A DNA stretch of 52,821 bases from NCBI RefSeq assembly GCF_001975785.1, contig NZ_MSFI01000023.1:1-52821 (forward strand), read 5' to 3'. The stretch is from Domibacillus epiphyticus (GTDB taxonomy: Bacteria; Bacillota; Bacilli; Bacillales; Domibacillaceae). Below, in pieces: positions 35,354 to 44,427 of the stretch (position 1 is its first letter; each line of letters begins with the position of its first letter). Both the position numbers and the translations under genes were made by a program. The notes under the pieces are model-generated. The model was given only the letters and a program-made list of their open reading frames with translations. It did no database searches and was not told the origin of the DNA.

Positions 35354-37456
35354 ATGAATGGACAAACATTTACCGATTTAGCGAATCCAAGATATTATAA
35401 TAACCGTGAGCTGAGCTGGCTGCATTTTAATAAACGTGTATTACAGGAATCATCAGATCTAAACAATCCTCTTCTTGAGCGGATGAAATTTTTGGCCATT
35501 TTCAGCTCGAATATGGATGAATTTTTTATGGTACGCGTTGCGGGTTTAAAAGATCAAGTGAAAGCGGGTTTTAATAAACCGGAAAATAAAGCGGGGTTGA
35601 CGCCGAAGCAGCAGCTGAAAGCGATCAGTGAAAAAGCACACGAACTTGTACATACGCAATACCGTGTACTGACAGAAGAAATATTGCCTGCCCTTGAAGA
35701 AGAGGGGTTTTCCTTATTGAAACCTTATGCATTAAATGAGGATCAGAAGGCTTTTTTACAGGAGTATTTTGATAATGAAATTTTTCCTGTCTTAACTCCA
35801 ATGGCCATCGATGCGTACCGTCCATTTCCAATGCTTTTGAACAGGTCATTAAATTTAGTCGTCATGCTTGAAAACGACGAAGTAGATGCGGAAATGGAAC
35901 GGGTGGCGATTGTGCAGGTGCCAAGCGTGCTTGACCGTGCGATTGAAGTGCCCTCGGATGCAAAAGGAGGAGCATTTGTCCTTTTAGAAGATGTGCTGGA
36001 TTATTTTATTGATCGCATTTTTCAAGGATACACGGTGAAAAATGTGAACATGTTCCGAATTACACGTAATGCAGATATGGAGATCCATGAAGAAGGCGCG
36101 CGTGATTTGCTTTTTGAAATTGAAAAAGAGCTTAAAAAAAGGAAGTGGGGAGCGGCGGTTCGTCTCGAAATTAAATCACAGGATCTTGATCAGCATGTTC
36201 TTGACTATTTGCTCGATGAACTTGAAATTCATTATAAAGATGTGTATAAAATTGACGGTCCGATTGATTTAACGTTTTTATTCCCATTCACAAAAAAACT
36301 AAGCTTATTGCGTGAAGATTTAACGTATGAAACGTTCATTCCGCAGCTCCCGGAAGACTTATCTTCGCGTGAGGACTTGTTTGAAAAAACGCTGCAGGAG
36401 GATGTTCTGTTCCATCATCCTTATGAGTCGTTTGAACCGGTTGTCGATTTTATTTCCCAAGCGGCGGACGATCCGACTGCGCTTGCGATAAAAATGACAT
36501 TGTACCGTGTAAGCGGTGACTCTCCGATTATAGAATCATTAAAGAGAGCCGCGGAAAAAGGAAAACAAGTGACGGTTCTAGTGGAATTAAAAGCGCGTTT
36601 TGATGAAGAAAATAACGTGCAGTGGGCAAAAGAACTTGAAAAAGCAGGCTGCCATGTAATTTATGGCATGCACAATTTAAAAACGCACAGTAAAATTACA
36701 CTTGTCGTCAGAAAGTGTGCCGGTCAAATTGAGCGGTTCGTTCACCTTGGAACCGGTAATTACAATGATGCTACAGCGAAACTATATACTGACCATGGCT
36801 TAATTACGTCTAAAAAGGAATTTGGCATCGATGCAACGAACTTCTTTAACTATTTGAGCGGCTACATGGATAAGCCGAAATACAATCATCTGGTCGTCGC
36901 TCCATTTGATATTCAGGATGCGTTTATTAAATTGATCGATGAGGAAATAGAAATTCATAAAAAGTACGGCAACGGCCGCATTATTGCAAAAATGAATTCT
37001 CTCACAGACAAACGCCTGATCATGAAGTTGTATGAAGCATCAAATGCGGGTGTACAAATAGACTGTATTATTAGGGGTATTTGCTGTATGATACCGGGCA
37101 TTCCAGGCGTCAGCGAAAACATTCGAGTGATCAGTATCGTTGGCCGCTTTCTGGAACATAGCCGCATTTATTATTTTCACCATAATGGTGAGCGTAAAAT
37201 TTATTTATCCTCGGCTGATATGATGACGAGAAATATGATTAAACGAGTCGAGATTTTATTCCCGATCATAGAAGATCATTTAAAAGAACGTTTGACCAAT
37301 GTCCTTCAATTGCAGCTATCAGATAATGCAAAAGCTCGTTACCAGGATAATGAAGGAAATTATCATTATGTCTCACGCAGCAAAGGTGATGAGTTTATTG
37401 ACAGCCAGCGTGTGTCATTAAATAATGCCTATCGTGTACAAGAAGACGAAGAATAA
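35354..37456 (+). CDS. ppk: Polyphosphate kinase (PPK1)
   Basis: A 700-aa enzyme that reversibly makes polyphosphate from ATP. The N-terminal start N-R-E-L-S-W-L-H-F-N-K-R-V-L and S-S-N-M-D-E-F-F-M-V-R-V are diagnostic. The autophosphorylated histidine is H445 in K-T-H-S-K, and the second catalytic histidine H602 in F-L-E-H-S-R. Length is normal for PPK1. GGGGGA upstream of the ATG. Operon with ppx. Confidence 0.96.
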   Translation: MNGQTFTDLANPRYYNNRELSWLHFNKRVLQESSDLNNPLLERMKFLAIFSSNMDEFFMVRVAGLKDQVKAGFNKPENKAGLTPKQQLKAISEKAHELVHTQYRVLTEEILPALEEEGFSLLKPYALNEDQKAFLQEYFDNEIFPVLTPMAIDAYRPFPMLLNRSLNLVVMLENDEVDAEMERVAIVQVPSVLDRAIEVPSDAKGGAFVLLEDVLDYFIDRIFQGYTVKNVNMFRITRNADMEIHEEGARDLLFEIEKELKKRKWGAAVRLEIKSQDLDQHVLDYLLDELEIHYKDVYKIDGPIDLTFLFPFTKKLSLLREDLTYETFIPQLPEDLSSREDLFEKTLQEDVLFHHPYESFEPVVDFISQAADDPTALAIKMTLYRVSGDSPIIESLKRAAEKGKQVTVLVELKARFDEENNVQWAKELEKAGCHVIYGMHNLKTHSKITLVVRKCAGQIERFVHLGTGNYNDATAKLYTDHGLITSKKEFGIDATNFFNYLSGYMDKPKYNHLVVAPFDIQDAFIKLIDEEIEIHKKYGNGRIIAKMNSLTDKRLIMKLYEASNAGVQIDCIIRGICCMIPGIPGVSENIRVISIVGRFLEHSRIYYFHHNGERKIYLSSADMMTRNMIKRVEILFPIIEDHLKERLTNVLQLQLSDNAKARYQDNEGNYHYVSRSKGDEFIDSQRVSLNNAYRVQEDEE

Positions 37457-37462
37457 AAACGC

Positions 37463-37499
37463 GGGCGCCCGTAAAACAATCGTTTTCGGGTGCCTTTAT
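37463..37499 (+). terminator. Probable terminator after ppk
   Basis: GC-rich imperfect stem (ggcgcccg... / ...cgggtgcc) followed by TTTATAT; the T-run is weak. Confidence 0.6.
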
Positions 37500-37511
37500 A
37501 TGGTACTATAA

Positions 37512-37529
37512 TGAGTGAATAATCATTCA
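37512..37529. promoter_or_regulatory. FadR-type operator upstream of ykuF
   Basis: TGAGTGAATAATCATTCA differs by about one base from the Bacillus FadR box TGAATGAATAATCATTCA. It lies 24 bp before the start codon, over the expected promoter/5' leader, so long-chain acyl-CoA should relieve repression of this gene. Confidence 0.85.
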
Positions 37530-37552
37530 TTTTACAAAGGGGGGATGAAAAA

Positions 37553-38317
37553 TTGAAAGGGAAAACAGTCATAGTCACTGGCGGTTCAAGCGGAATGGGT
37601 AAATGTATGGCGAAACGTTTTTATGATGAGGGAGCAAATGTGGTGATTTGCGGACGAAACACGGAGCGGCTTGCAGAAGCGAAAAGTGATCTAGCAGATG
37701 GAAGCGAACGTTTTATGACAGTATCAATGGACGTTCGCAATCCAGACGAAGTGGATCTGCTAATAAAAAAGAGTCATGAAGCATTTGGCCAAATTGATTT
37801 TTTCGTTAATAACGCGGCAGGAAATTTTATATGTCCAGCAGAAAAATTGTCGCCAAATGGTTGGAGATCTGTTATCGATATTGTGCTGAACGGTACGTTT
37901 TATTGTTCTCGTGCAGTTGGTACGTACTGGATTGAACACGGCATAAAAGGTTCCATTATTAACATGGTCGCCACATATGCATGGAATGCAGGTGCAGGAG
38001 TGGCCCATTCCGCAGCCGCAAAAGCAGGTGTCCTTTCACTGACAAGAACATTGGCGGTTGAATGGGGCCATCAATACGGAATTCGCGTCAATGCAATTGC
38101 CCCTGGTCCAATAGAGCGCACAGGGGGAGCAGGAAAATTATGGGAATCCCAAGAAGCAGCAAAACGCACAATTAACAGTGTCCCGCTTCATAGGCTCGGT
38201 ACGCCGGAAGAAATTGCCGGCCTCGCCTCCTATTTATTTTCAGGAGAAGCTGGGTATATTAATGGTGAATGCATCACGATGGATGGCGGACAGTGGCTCA
38301 ACCGTTTTCCATTCTAA
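37553..38317 (+). CDS. fadH: 2,4-dienoyl-CoA reductase-type SDR (YkuF/FadH)
   Basis: A 254-aa short-chain dehydrogenase. It shows T-G-G-S-S-G-M-G (10-17) and N-N-A-A-G-N-F, and where classical SDRs have Y-x3-K it has H-S-A-A-A-K, as in dienoyl-CoA reductases. It should reduce 2,4-dienoyl-CoA during beta-oxidation of unsaturated fatty acids. TTG start after GGGGGG. The FadR box upstream supports the role. The name follows B. subtilis YkuF, recalled to be in the FadR regulon. Confidence 0.85.
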   Translation: MKGKTVIVTGGSSGMGKCMAKRFYDEGANVVICGRNTERLAEAKSDLADGSERFMTVSMDVRNPDEVDLLIKKSHEAFGQIDFFVNNAAGNFICPAEKLSPNGWRSVIDIVLNGTFYCSRAVGTYWIEHGIKGSIINMVATYAWNAGAGVAHSAAAKAGVLSLTRTLAVEWGHQYGIRVNAIAPGPIERTGGAGKLWESQEAAKRTINSVPLHRLGTPEEIAGLASYLFSGEAGYINGECITMDGGQWLNRFPF

Positions 38318-38346
38318 TAAAAAGCAGCATTTAGCTGCTTTTTTTA
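38318..38346 (+). terminator. Terminator after fadH
   Basis: agcagc / gctgct short stem flanked by A5 and T7. Confidence 0.85.
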
Positions 38347-38347
38347 G

Positions 38348-38361
38348 TGCAATCGCTTACT
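38348..38361. promoter_or_regulatory. Candidate cre site (CcpA) of the trehalose operon
   Basis: TGCAATCGCTTACT fits the loose cre pattern TGNAANCGNWNNCW. It ends eight bases before the -35, a position suitable for carbon catabolite control. Confidence 0.6.
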
Positions 38362-38368
38362 CGTTTTA

Positions 38369-38421
38369 TTGACACCATGTATATACAGGTGTTAAAGTTT
38401 GATTAAGATGTATATACAAGT
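38369..38421. promoter_or_regulatory. trePA promoter with two TreR operators
   Basis: TTGACA (38369-38374) is followed by TGTATATACA (38378-38387), lying in the promoter spacer, and by a second TGTATATACA (38409-38418) just before the ribosome binding site. Both match the Bacillus TreR operator core. Their centres are 31 bp apart, three helical turns, suitable for cooperative binding by TreR, encoded in the same operon. Confidence 0.85.
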
Positions 38422-38438
38422 TTAGGAGGGAAGTTGGT

Positions 38439-39848
38439 TTGGGATCGTATTCAAAACAAGCGAAAGAGATTGTTGATGCTGTCGGCGGCAAAGAGAACAT
38501 CGAAGCAGCAACCCATTGTGTGACGAGACTGAGATTTGCATTAAAAGATGAAAGCAAAGTAGATAGTTCTAAATTAGATCAAATTGATGTCGTGAAGGGA
38601 ACGTTTTCCGCCAATGGACAGTATCAAGTCGTCATTGGCCAGGGAACAGTTAATAAAGTGTATCAGGATCTTGTAGAGGAAACTGGAGTTGGCGAATCAT
38701 CTAAAGAGGATGTAAAAAAAGCATCTGAATCAAATTTAAACCCGCTCCAGCGGGCAATTAAAACACTTGCAGATATTTTTATTCCGATTTTGCCAGCAAT
38801 TGTGACAGCCGGTTTGCTTCTTGGATTAAATAATATCTTAACGGGACAGGGCATTTTCTTTGAGGAATCGATTATTGAACGATATCCACAGTGGTCAGAC
38901 ATTGCCAACGTGATTAACCTGATTGCAAATACAGCGTTTACGTTTTTGCCAGCATTAATTGGATGGTCGGCAGTGAAACGATTTGGAGGCAGTCCGCTTC
39001 TCGGAATTGTGCTTGGTTTAATCCTTGTACATCCGGATCTTTTAAATGCATGGTCATACGGGGCAGCTAAGGATGCGGGAGAAGTGCCGACGTGGAATAT
39101 TCTCGGATTAACAGTAGAAAAAATCGGCTATCAAGGCCAAGTTCTTCCGGTATTATTTGCTTCGTACGTACTAGCGAAAATTGAAATCTTTTTAACAAAA
39201 CGAGTACCAGAAGGTTTTCAATTGCTTGTTGTTGCGCCAGTTGCACTTCTCGTTACAGGATTTGCAGCATTTATTTTAATCGGGCCGGTTATGTTTACGG
39301 TTGGAAATACGATCACGGATGCGGTTATTTTTATATTTGATAAAGTGCCGCTTATCGGAGGATTCATTTATGGCGGCTTTTACAGCTTGCTTGTTATCAC
39401 AGGGATGCACCATACGTTTCTTGCGGTTGATTTACAGCTCGTCGGCTCAAAGTTAGGCGGTACATTCTTGTGGCCAATGCTTGCACTTTCAAATATTGCA
39501 CAAGGTGCCGCGGCGATGACGATTGGCTGGCTGTCAAAAGATGAAAAGTTAAAAGGCTTGTCGTTCACATCAGCTATATCCGCGTTTCTTGGCATTACGG
39601 AACCTGCGATGTTTGGGGTTAATTTACGATTCCGTTACGCATTCGTTGCAGCAATGATCAGTTCGGCCATTGCCGGGATGCTCATTTCCGCAAACGGCGT
39701 ACTAGCAAGTGCGATTGGCGTTGGTGGTCTTCCGGCTTTTCTTGTTATTAGCAATGGCATAACGGCCTTTTTAGTTGGTATGGCTATTGTCATTATATTG
39801 CCGATTGTGCTGACATTTATCTTTTCGAAATTTGTGAAACAAAAATAA
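38439..39848 (+). CDS. treP: Trehalose-specific PTS enzyme IIBC
   Basis: A 469-aa membrane permease that imports trehalose as trehalose-6-phosphate. The EIIB domain (1-85) has phospho-Cys27 in T-H-C-V-T-R-L-R-F. The EIIC domain (about 105-465) has the G-I-T-E-P motif. There is no fused EIIA, so phosphate must come from a glucose-type EIIA elsewhere. TTG start after TAGGAGGG. First gene of tre operon, 39 bases before treA. Confidence 0.93.
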   Translation: MGSYSKQAKEIVDAVGGKENIEAATHCVTRLRFALKDESKVDSSKLDQIDVVKGTFSANGQYQVVIGQGTVNKVYQDLVEETGVGESSKEDVKKASESNLNPLQRAIKTLADIFIPILPAIVTAGLLLGLNNILTGQGIFFEESIIERYPQWSDIANVINLIANTAFTFLPALIGWSAVKRFGGSPLLGIVLGLILVHPDLLNAWSYGAAKDAGEVPTWNILGLTVEKIGYQGQVLPVLFASYVLAKIEIFLTKRVPEGFQLLVVAPVALLVTGFAAFILIGPVMFTVGNTITDAVIFIFDKVPLIGGFIYGGFYSLLVITGMHHTFLAVDLQLVGSKLGGTFLWPMLALSNIAQGAAAMTIGWLSKDEKLKGLSFTSAISAFLGITEPAMFGVNLRFRYAFVAAMISSAIAGMLISANGVLASAIGVGGLPAFLVISNGITAFLVGMAIVIILPIVLTFIFSKFVKQK

Positions 39849-39869
39849 AGGGCTAAATTGCCCTTTTTC
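39847..39869 (+). terminator. Attenuating hairpin between treP and treA
   Basis: aaagggc / gcccttt with a 6-nt loop and a T-run. As treA has no evident own promoter this is probably a partial terminator that lowers treA relative to treP. Confidence 0.6.
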
Positions 39870-39887
39870 TAGTAGGAGGAGACAGTT

Positions 39888-41549
39888 ATGAGTGAACAAT
39901 GGTGGAAAAAGAGTGTTGTGTATCAAATTTATCCGAAAAGTTTTAACGATACGTCAGGAAACGGAGTAGGAGATATTGCTGGCATTATCGAGAAGCTCGA
40001 TTATTTACATGATCTAGGTGTTGATGTACTGTGGCTGACACCGATATATGAATCGCCGCAAAAAGACAATGGATATGATATCAGCGATTACTATACTATT
40101 AATCCTGATTACGGGACAATGAGCGATGTGGAAAAGCTGCTGTCAGAAGCGCATAAACGTAATATGAAAATTGTGATGGATCTCGTCGTGAATCATACAT
40201 CCACTGAACATAAATGGTTTCAAGAGTCCCGTAATGCAGATTCACCATACCGCGATTATTACATTTGGAAAGACGGGATAAATGACGGTCCCCCAAACAA
40301 CTGGGAGTCGAAGTTTGGCGGTTCTGCCTGGGCATATGATGAACAAAGCGGCCAATATTATTTGCATTTATTTGATAAAACGCAGGCTGATTTAAACTGG
40401 GAGAATCCAAATGTACGGCGTGATCTCTATGAAATGATGCACTTCTGGCTGAAAAAAGGGATTGATGGCTTCCGTCTTGATGTCATTAATCTTATTTCAA
40501 AAAATCAGCAATTTCCGGATGACTATGAAGGGGATGGACGACGTTTTTATACCGATGGTCCGCGCATTCATGAATTCTTACAGGAAATGAACAGAGAAGT
40601 ATTTTCTCATTATGAGTTATTGACCGTCGGAGAAATGTCATCTACATCGATTGAACATTGCATCCGCTACTCACATCCTGACTCAAATGAGCTCGCCATG
40701 ACATTTAATTTTCATCATTTAAAAGCGGATTATCCGAATGGGGAAAAGTGGGTTGCAGCACCGTTTGACTTCCAGTGGCTGAAGCAGGTGATGTCAACGT
40801 GGCAGGTGGAAATGAATCAAGAAGGCGGATGGAATGCATTGTTCTGGTGCAATCATGACCAGCCTCGTATTGTCAGCAGGTATGGAAATGACGGGGTGTA
40901 CCGGGAAAAATCTGCGAAAATGCTTGCCAATGTCATTCATTTTATGAAAGGAACGCCATACATTTACCAAGGGGAAGAAATAGGGATGACAAATCCGTAT
41001 TTTGAACGGATTGAACAGTATCGCGATGTTGAATCTCTGAACATGTACACTATATTAAAGGAACGCGGAATGTCTGAGGATGATGTGATGAAGATCTTAA
41101 AGCAGAAATCACGTGACAACAGCCGGACGCCTGTACAATGGGATGGCTCTAGCAATGCCGGATTTACAAGCGGGACGCCGTGGATTGAAGCAGCCGCTAA
41201 TTTTAAAGAAATAAATGCAGAAGTTGTTCAAAGAGAAGAAGAATCCATTTTCCATCACTATAAAAAATTAATTACGCTACGCAAAACGGAGCCGACTTTG
41301 AGGGAAGGAAGTTATGAACTTATTATGCCTGACCACCCGCATCTATTTGCCTACATTCGGGAGGACCAAAAGGAAAAGTGGGTCATTGTGAACAACTTCT
41401 TTGAGGAACATGTTCCGTTTACAGTGCCTGATGAGTGGAAAGCGTGTAAGTCAGAGCGTGTGATCACCAATGATGAAAATTCACCCGATCATTTGTCGGA
41501 CTGGACATTAACACCTTATGAAAGTACAGTATACCGTCTGTTTAAATAA
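39888..41549 (+). CDS. treA: Trehalose-6-phosphate hydrolase (phospho-alpha-(1,1)-glucosidase)
   Basis: A 553-aa cytosolic GH13 enzyme that splits trehalose-6-phosphate into glucose and glucose-6-phosphate. Catalytic residues: nucleophile Asp198 (G-F-R-L-D-V-I), acid Glu249 (V-G-E-M) and Asp324 (N-H-D-Q-P-R). It could be read as an oligo-1,6-glucosidase, but the place between treP and treR decides. ATG after AGGAGGAG. Confidence 0.93.
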   Translation: MSEQWWKKSVVYQIYPKSFNDTSGNGVGDIAGIIEKLDYLHDLGVDVLWLTPIYESPQKDNGYDISDYYTINPDYGTMSDVEKLLSEAHKRNMKIVMDLVVNHTSTEHKWFQESRNADSPYRDYYIWKDGINDGPPNNWESKFGGSAWAYDEQSGQYYLHLFDKTQADLNWENPNVRRDLYEMMHFWLKKGIDGFRLDVINLISKNQQFPDDYEGDGRRFYTDGPRIHEFLQEMNREVFSHYELLTVGEMSSTSIEHCIRYSHPDSNELAMTFNFHHLKADYPNGEKWVAAPFDFQWLKQVMSTWQVEMNQEGGWNALFWCNHDQPRIVSRYGNDGVYREKSAKMLANVIHFMKGTPYIYQGEEIGMTNPYFERIEQYRDVESLNMYTILKERGMSEDDVMKILKQKSRDNSRTPVQWDGSSNAGFTSGTPWIEAAANFKEINAEVVQREEESIFHHYKKLITLRKTEPTLREGSYELIMPDHPHLFAYIREDQKEKWVIVNNFFEEHVPFTVPDEWKACKSERVITNDENSPDHLSDWTLTPYESTVYRLFK

Positions 41550-41597
41550 TCCATAGTATGCTATAGTTGGGTGAATGACTTCATGCAGGTGAGATAG

Positions 41598-42317
41598 ATG
41601 AAAATAAACAAGTACAAGCACATTTATGAAGAATTAGCGGCGAAAATGAAAGACGGTATATTTCAGCCTGGAGAATTAATTCCGTCAGAGAATGAGCTAG
41701 CCCAGCAGTATGAAACATCACGTGAGACGATTCGAAAAGCATTAACGCTTCTTTCTCAAAACGGCTATATTCAAAAGCTGCGAGGGAAAGGATCCGTTGT
41801 GCTGGATACGAGCAGGGCTATTTTTCCAGTTTCTGGTCTAGTAAGCTTTAAAGAGCTTGCAGAACAAATGAAGGGGCCGGTTACAACGAGAGTGGAAGAA
41901 TTTGGACTGATCAAACCGGAGCCATTTCTGCAGCATCAGCTTCAGTGTAATGCAAAAGATGACACCTGGAAAGTAACTCGGACACGTGCATTTGATGATG
42001 AACGGGTCATTCTTGACAAGGATTTTCTATTGAAAAAGTTTATCCCCGATCTGACCGAGGAAATTTGTAAGGACTCAATATACTCGTATATTGAGCAGGA
42101 ACTAGGCCTTACCATCAGTTTTGCTAAAAAAGAAATCGTTGTAGAGTCATGTACAGAAGAAGACAAGCAGTATCTTGATTTGAACGGTTTTTTACATGTA
42201 GTTGTTGTGAAAAATTATGTGTATCTTGACGATGCGAGTTTATTTCAATATACAGAATCAAGGCACAGGCTTGATAAATTTCGATTTGTTGATTTTGCCC
42301 GCCGCCAAACGACGTGA
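41598..42317 (+). CDS. treR: Trehalose operon repressor, GntR family
   Basis: A 239-aa repressor. The GntR winged helix (1-70) has P-S-E-N-E-L-A-Q-Q-Y-E-T-S-R-E-T-I-R-K-A; the C-terminal UTRA domain senses trehalose-6-phosphate. It should bind the two operators before treP. It is 48 bases after treA on the same transcript and closed by a terminator. Confidence 0.93.
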   Translation: MKINKYKHIYEELAAKMKDGIFQPGELIPSENELAQQYETSRETIRKALTLLSQNGYIQKLRGKGSVVLDTSRAIFPVSGLVSFKELAEQMKGPVTTRVEEFGLIKPEPFLQHQLQCNAKDDTWKVTRTRAFDDERVILDKDFLLKKFIPDLTEEICKDSIYSYIEQELGLTISFAKKEIVVESCTEEDKQYLDLNGFLHVVVVKNYVYLDDASLFQYTESRHRLDKFRFVDFARRQTT

Positions 42318-42345
42318 ACCCGATGCAATTTTGCACCGGGTTTTT
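42318..42345 (+). terminator. Terminator of the tre operon
   Basis: cccgatgcaa / ttgcaccggg stem (one mismatch), then TTTTT. Confidence 0.85.
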
Positions 42346-42417
42346 CCACTTGAAAGCATTTTCGTGTAAAGTCATGTATAATAATAAATTGATGGAGTAA
42401 AGGGGGGGGCTCTCTTG

Positions 42418-43623
42418 ATGGATGCACTGGAAATAATGAGTAATCTCGACCGGATCGTACCGTATTATCAGCCGATATTCAGTGCTGATGAACATAAAAT
42501 TGTTGGATATGAAGTTCTTGGCCGATACATGGAAGGGGAGACGGCAAACAGCCTCGGCAATTTTTTTCATGATGAAGACATTCCAGAAGAGTATCGGCGT
42601 GAGGTGGAAGATATTATTTTAACAAAAGCGCTGGATGCCTTCTCAGCTGAAAAACATGACTCCTTATTATTTATAAATCGCCAGGCATCAGGACTTCTCG
42701 AAGACTATGGAGAATCGTTTCTTGCGACAATAGAGAGTTATGCGGATAAAGGTGTTATGTTTAACCAAATTGTGCTTGAAATTTCTGAAGCGGATTACAG
42801 TCCGGCACTCGATAATGTATTGCGCTATTATAAAACGCTTGGCATTCAGCTTGCTGTCGACCATATTGGCGAGGTTGATGGTGATATTCGTCATTTTGCC
42901 GGATCATCGCCGGATATTTTAAAAGTGAGTTTAAGGGCACTTCGAAAAGATGCTGGTGATCAAACATATAAGAATATCATCTATTCATTATCAATGTTTG
43001 CACGAAAAATCGGAGCGTCTCTTTTATTTGAAACAGTGGAAGTTGAATATCAGCTGCAGTATGCCTGGAAAAATGGGGGCCGCTATTATCAAGGGTTTTA
43101 CCTCGCCAAACCATCGGCTGATTTTGCGGAACCAAACCAGCTAAAGGACATGCTGCGCCGGAAATGCGGTCAATTTATTTTGTATGAAAAAAAAGCGCTT
43201 GGCAGTGTGTATAATTTGGTTGATATAATTGAAACAGACCTTGATGTTATTTTGGCGAGAGCAAAATTATTGCCAAAAGAAAAACTTCTTGAAGAAATCG
43301 GGAGACATTTTAACCATATGTGTTTCCGGCTTTATATTTGTGATGAGAATGGATTTGAACTGACGCCAAACTATTTTAAAAAGGATGGAGAGTGGATATT
43401 TCAACCGGAATATGTTAATAAAAACTGGAGCTGGCGACCGTATTTTCTGGAAAATATTTTAAGAATGAGAAAGAATGGCGGCGGACTTATTTCTGATTTA
43501 TACAGCGATATTGAAACTGGTGAAACGATCAGAACATTTTCCTATCCAGTCGGAGACAATGAATATTTATTTTTCGACATTTCATATGATTTTTTGTATG
43601 ATCAAGAAGGACTTTTATATTAA
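42418..43623 (+). CDS. ykuI: EAL-domain protein YkuI
   Basis: A 401-aa protein. The N-terminal EAL domain (about 10-245) carries the signature as Y-E-V-L-G-R; the C-terminal region (about 260-400) is PAS-like (F-R-L-Y-I-C-D-E-N-G, N-W-S-W-R-P-Y-F-L-E-N). It closely follows B. subtilis YkuI, a c-di-GMP binder in which phosphodiesterase activity has been hard to show. ATG 42418 (or TTG 42415) lies after a G7 site. First of the yku block shared with B. subtilis. Confidence 0.9.
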   Translation: MDALEIMSNLDRIVPYYQPIFSADEHKIVGYEVLGRYMEGETANSLGNFFHDEDIPEEYRREVEDIILTKALDAFSAEKHDSLLFINRQASGLLEDYGESFLATIESYADKGVMFNQIVLEISEADYSPALDNVLRYYKTLGIQLAVDHIGEVDGDIRHFAGSSPDILKVSLRALRKDAGDQTYKNIIYSLSMFARKIGASLLFETVEVEYQLQYAWKNGGRYYQGFYLAKPSADFAEPNQLKDMLRRKCGQFILYEKKALGSVYNLVDIIETDLDVILARAKLLPKEKLLEEIGRHFNHMCFRLYICDENGFELTPNYFKKDGEWIFQPEYVNKNWSWRPYFLENILRMRKNGGGLISDLYSDIETGETIRTFSYPVGDNEYLFFDISYDFLYDQEGLLY

Positions 43624-43678
43624 TGTATAAGAAAGAAGAGAAAAGGATAGACTGGCAGGCATCACGAGTATAAAGAAG

Positions 43679-43906
43679 GTGGCTGTTATCACATTTTTCA
43701 CAATCGCTGCAATCGTGTTGCTTGCGTTGTCTATTATTGGAACACTAGTGGTAATGCGCCGGACTGCAGCCGGCAAAGAAAAAGATGAATTGTCTGGCCC
43801 TGTTCGCCGTCATCCATATGCTCTTAATCCGGTCATCTGGATGTACATAGCAGCCGGGGTGGCTTTTTTGGCTATTATATTAATTGTTTGGTTTGGTGGA
43901 CGCTAA
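43679..43906 (+). CDS. Uncharacterised 75-aa two-helix membrane protein
   Basis: I do not recognise a family. Two clear membrane helices (about 4-25 and 52-72) flank a 25-residue basic/polar loop (R-R-T-A-A-G-K-E-K-D-E-L-S-G-P-V-R-R-H). The frame ends in W-F-G-G-R. The start is weak: GTG 43679 has no good ribosome binding site, and GGTGG at 43678-43682 overlaps it. It lies between ykuI and ykuJ. Confidence 0.55.
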   Translation: MAVITFFTIAAIVLLALSIIGTLVVMRRTAAGKEKDELSGPVRRHPYALNPVIWMYIAAGVAFLAIILIVWFGGR

Positions 43907-44034
43907 TTTTATAGCGTCTCTTTTTGATTGAAATTAATTGGAATTGATACAAAAATGTTGGATTAAAAAATCGATGTATGGTATATTTCTTGTGCTTACT
44001 AAAAGGATTTCGAAATGAAAGGGGTCGACAATAT

Positions 44035-44295
44035 ATGTCACAATTAGTCGGGATTGTACAGCGTTTAAAGTCATTGCAGGAGGGCGGAGAGCAGGGAGAA
44101 GTTCAGCAGCGCCTTTTTGAATTGAATGGAAAAACCCTTTGTCAGGTTAAATATTTCCCCAATAAGGATACATTTGAGCTTGAAGTATATGATAAGGACG
44201 GTAAGGGAAGCAAATATCCGTTTGATGATATCGATATGACCGCAATTGAAATTTTTGAGCTGCTGCAGGAAGCAAAGCAGCAGGAACAAGTATAA
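44035..44295 (+). CDS. ykuJ: YkuJ-family protein
   Basis: An 86-aa small soluble protein. M-S-Q-L-V-G-I-V-Q-R-L-K-S-L-Q and the block Y-P-F-D-D-I-D-M-T-A-I-E-I-F-E-L-L-Q match B. subtilis YkuJ. Function unknown. ATG 44035 follows AAAGGGG at about ten bases. Confidence 0.9.
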   Translation: MSQLVGIVQRLKSLQEGGEQGEVQQRLFELNGKTLCQVKYFPNKDTFELEVYDKDGKGSKYPFDDIDMTAIEIFELLQEAKQQEQV

Positions 44296-44427
44296 TTCGT
44301 TTGCCATTTAAGAGCCGCCTTTTTAAAAATGAAAAAGAACGGCTCGTCTGACTGGCAAATTTCTTTTCAAATTTGCTATAATTGATGATGGGTTAAGCGC
44401 TTACAATAGTTGAAAAGGAGAATCAAA
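44296..44427 (+). promoter_or_regulatory. darB upstream region with promoter, hairpin and cre-like site
   Basis: A long imperfect hairpin (gagccg ... cggctc, about 44311-44345) follows ykuJ. A TATAAT (44377-44382) is preceded by a poor -35. Ten bases on lies GTTAAGCGCTTACA (44392-44405), resembling a cre site, then AAAGGAG before darB. CcpA control is only a suggestion. Confidence 0.4.

Noticed and set aside
38439-42317. Reading treA as a maltose/isomaltose glucosidase locus
   Set aside because: TGTATATACA operators, a IIBC permease without EIIA and a GntR/UTRA regulator make trehalose the consistent substrate.
42124-42570. 148-codon minus-strand open frame across treR, its terminator and ykuI
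   Set aside because: It crosses two well-supported genes and a terminator on the other strand, with no family resemblance.
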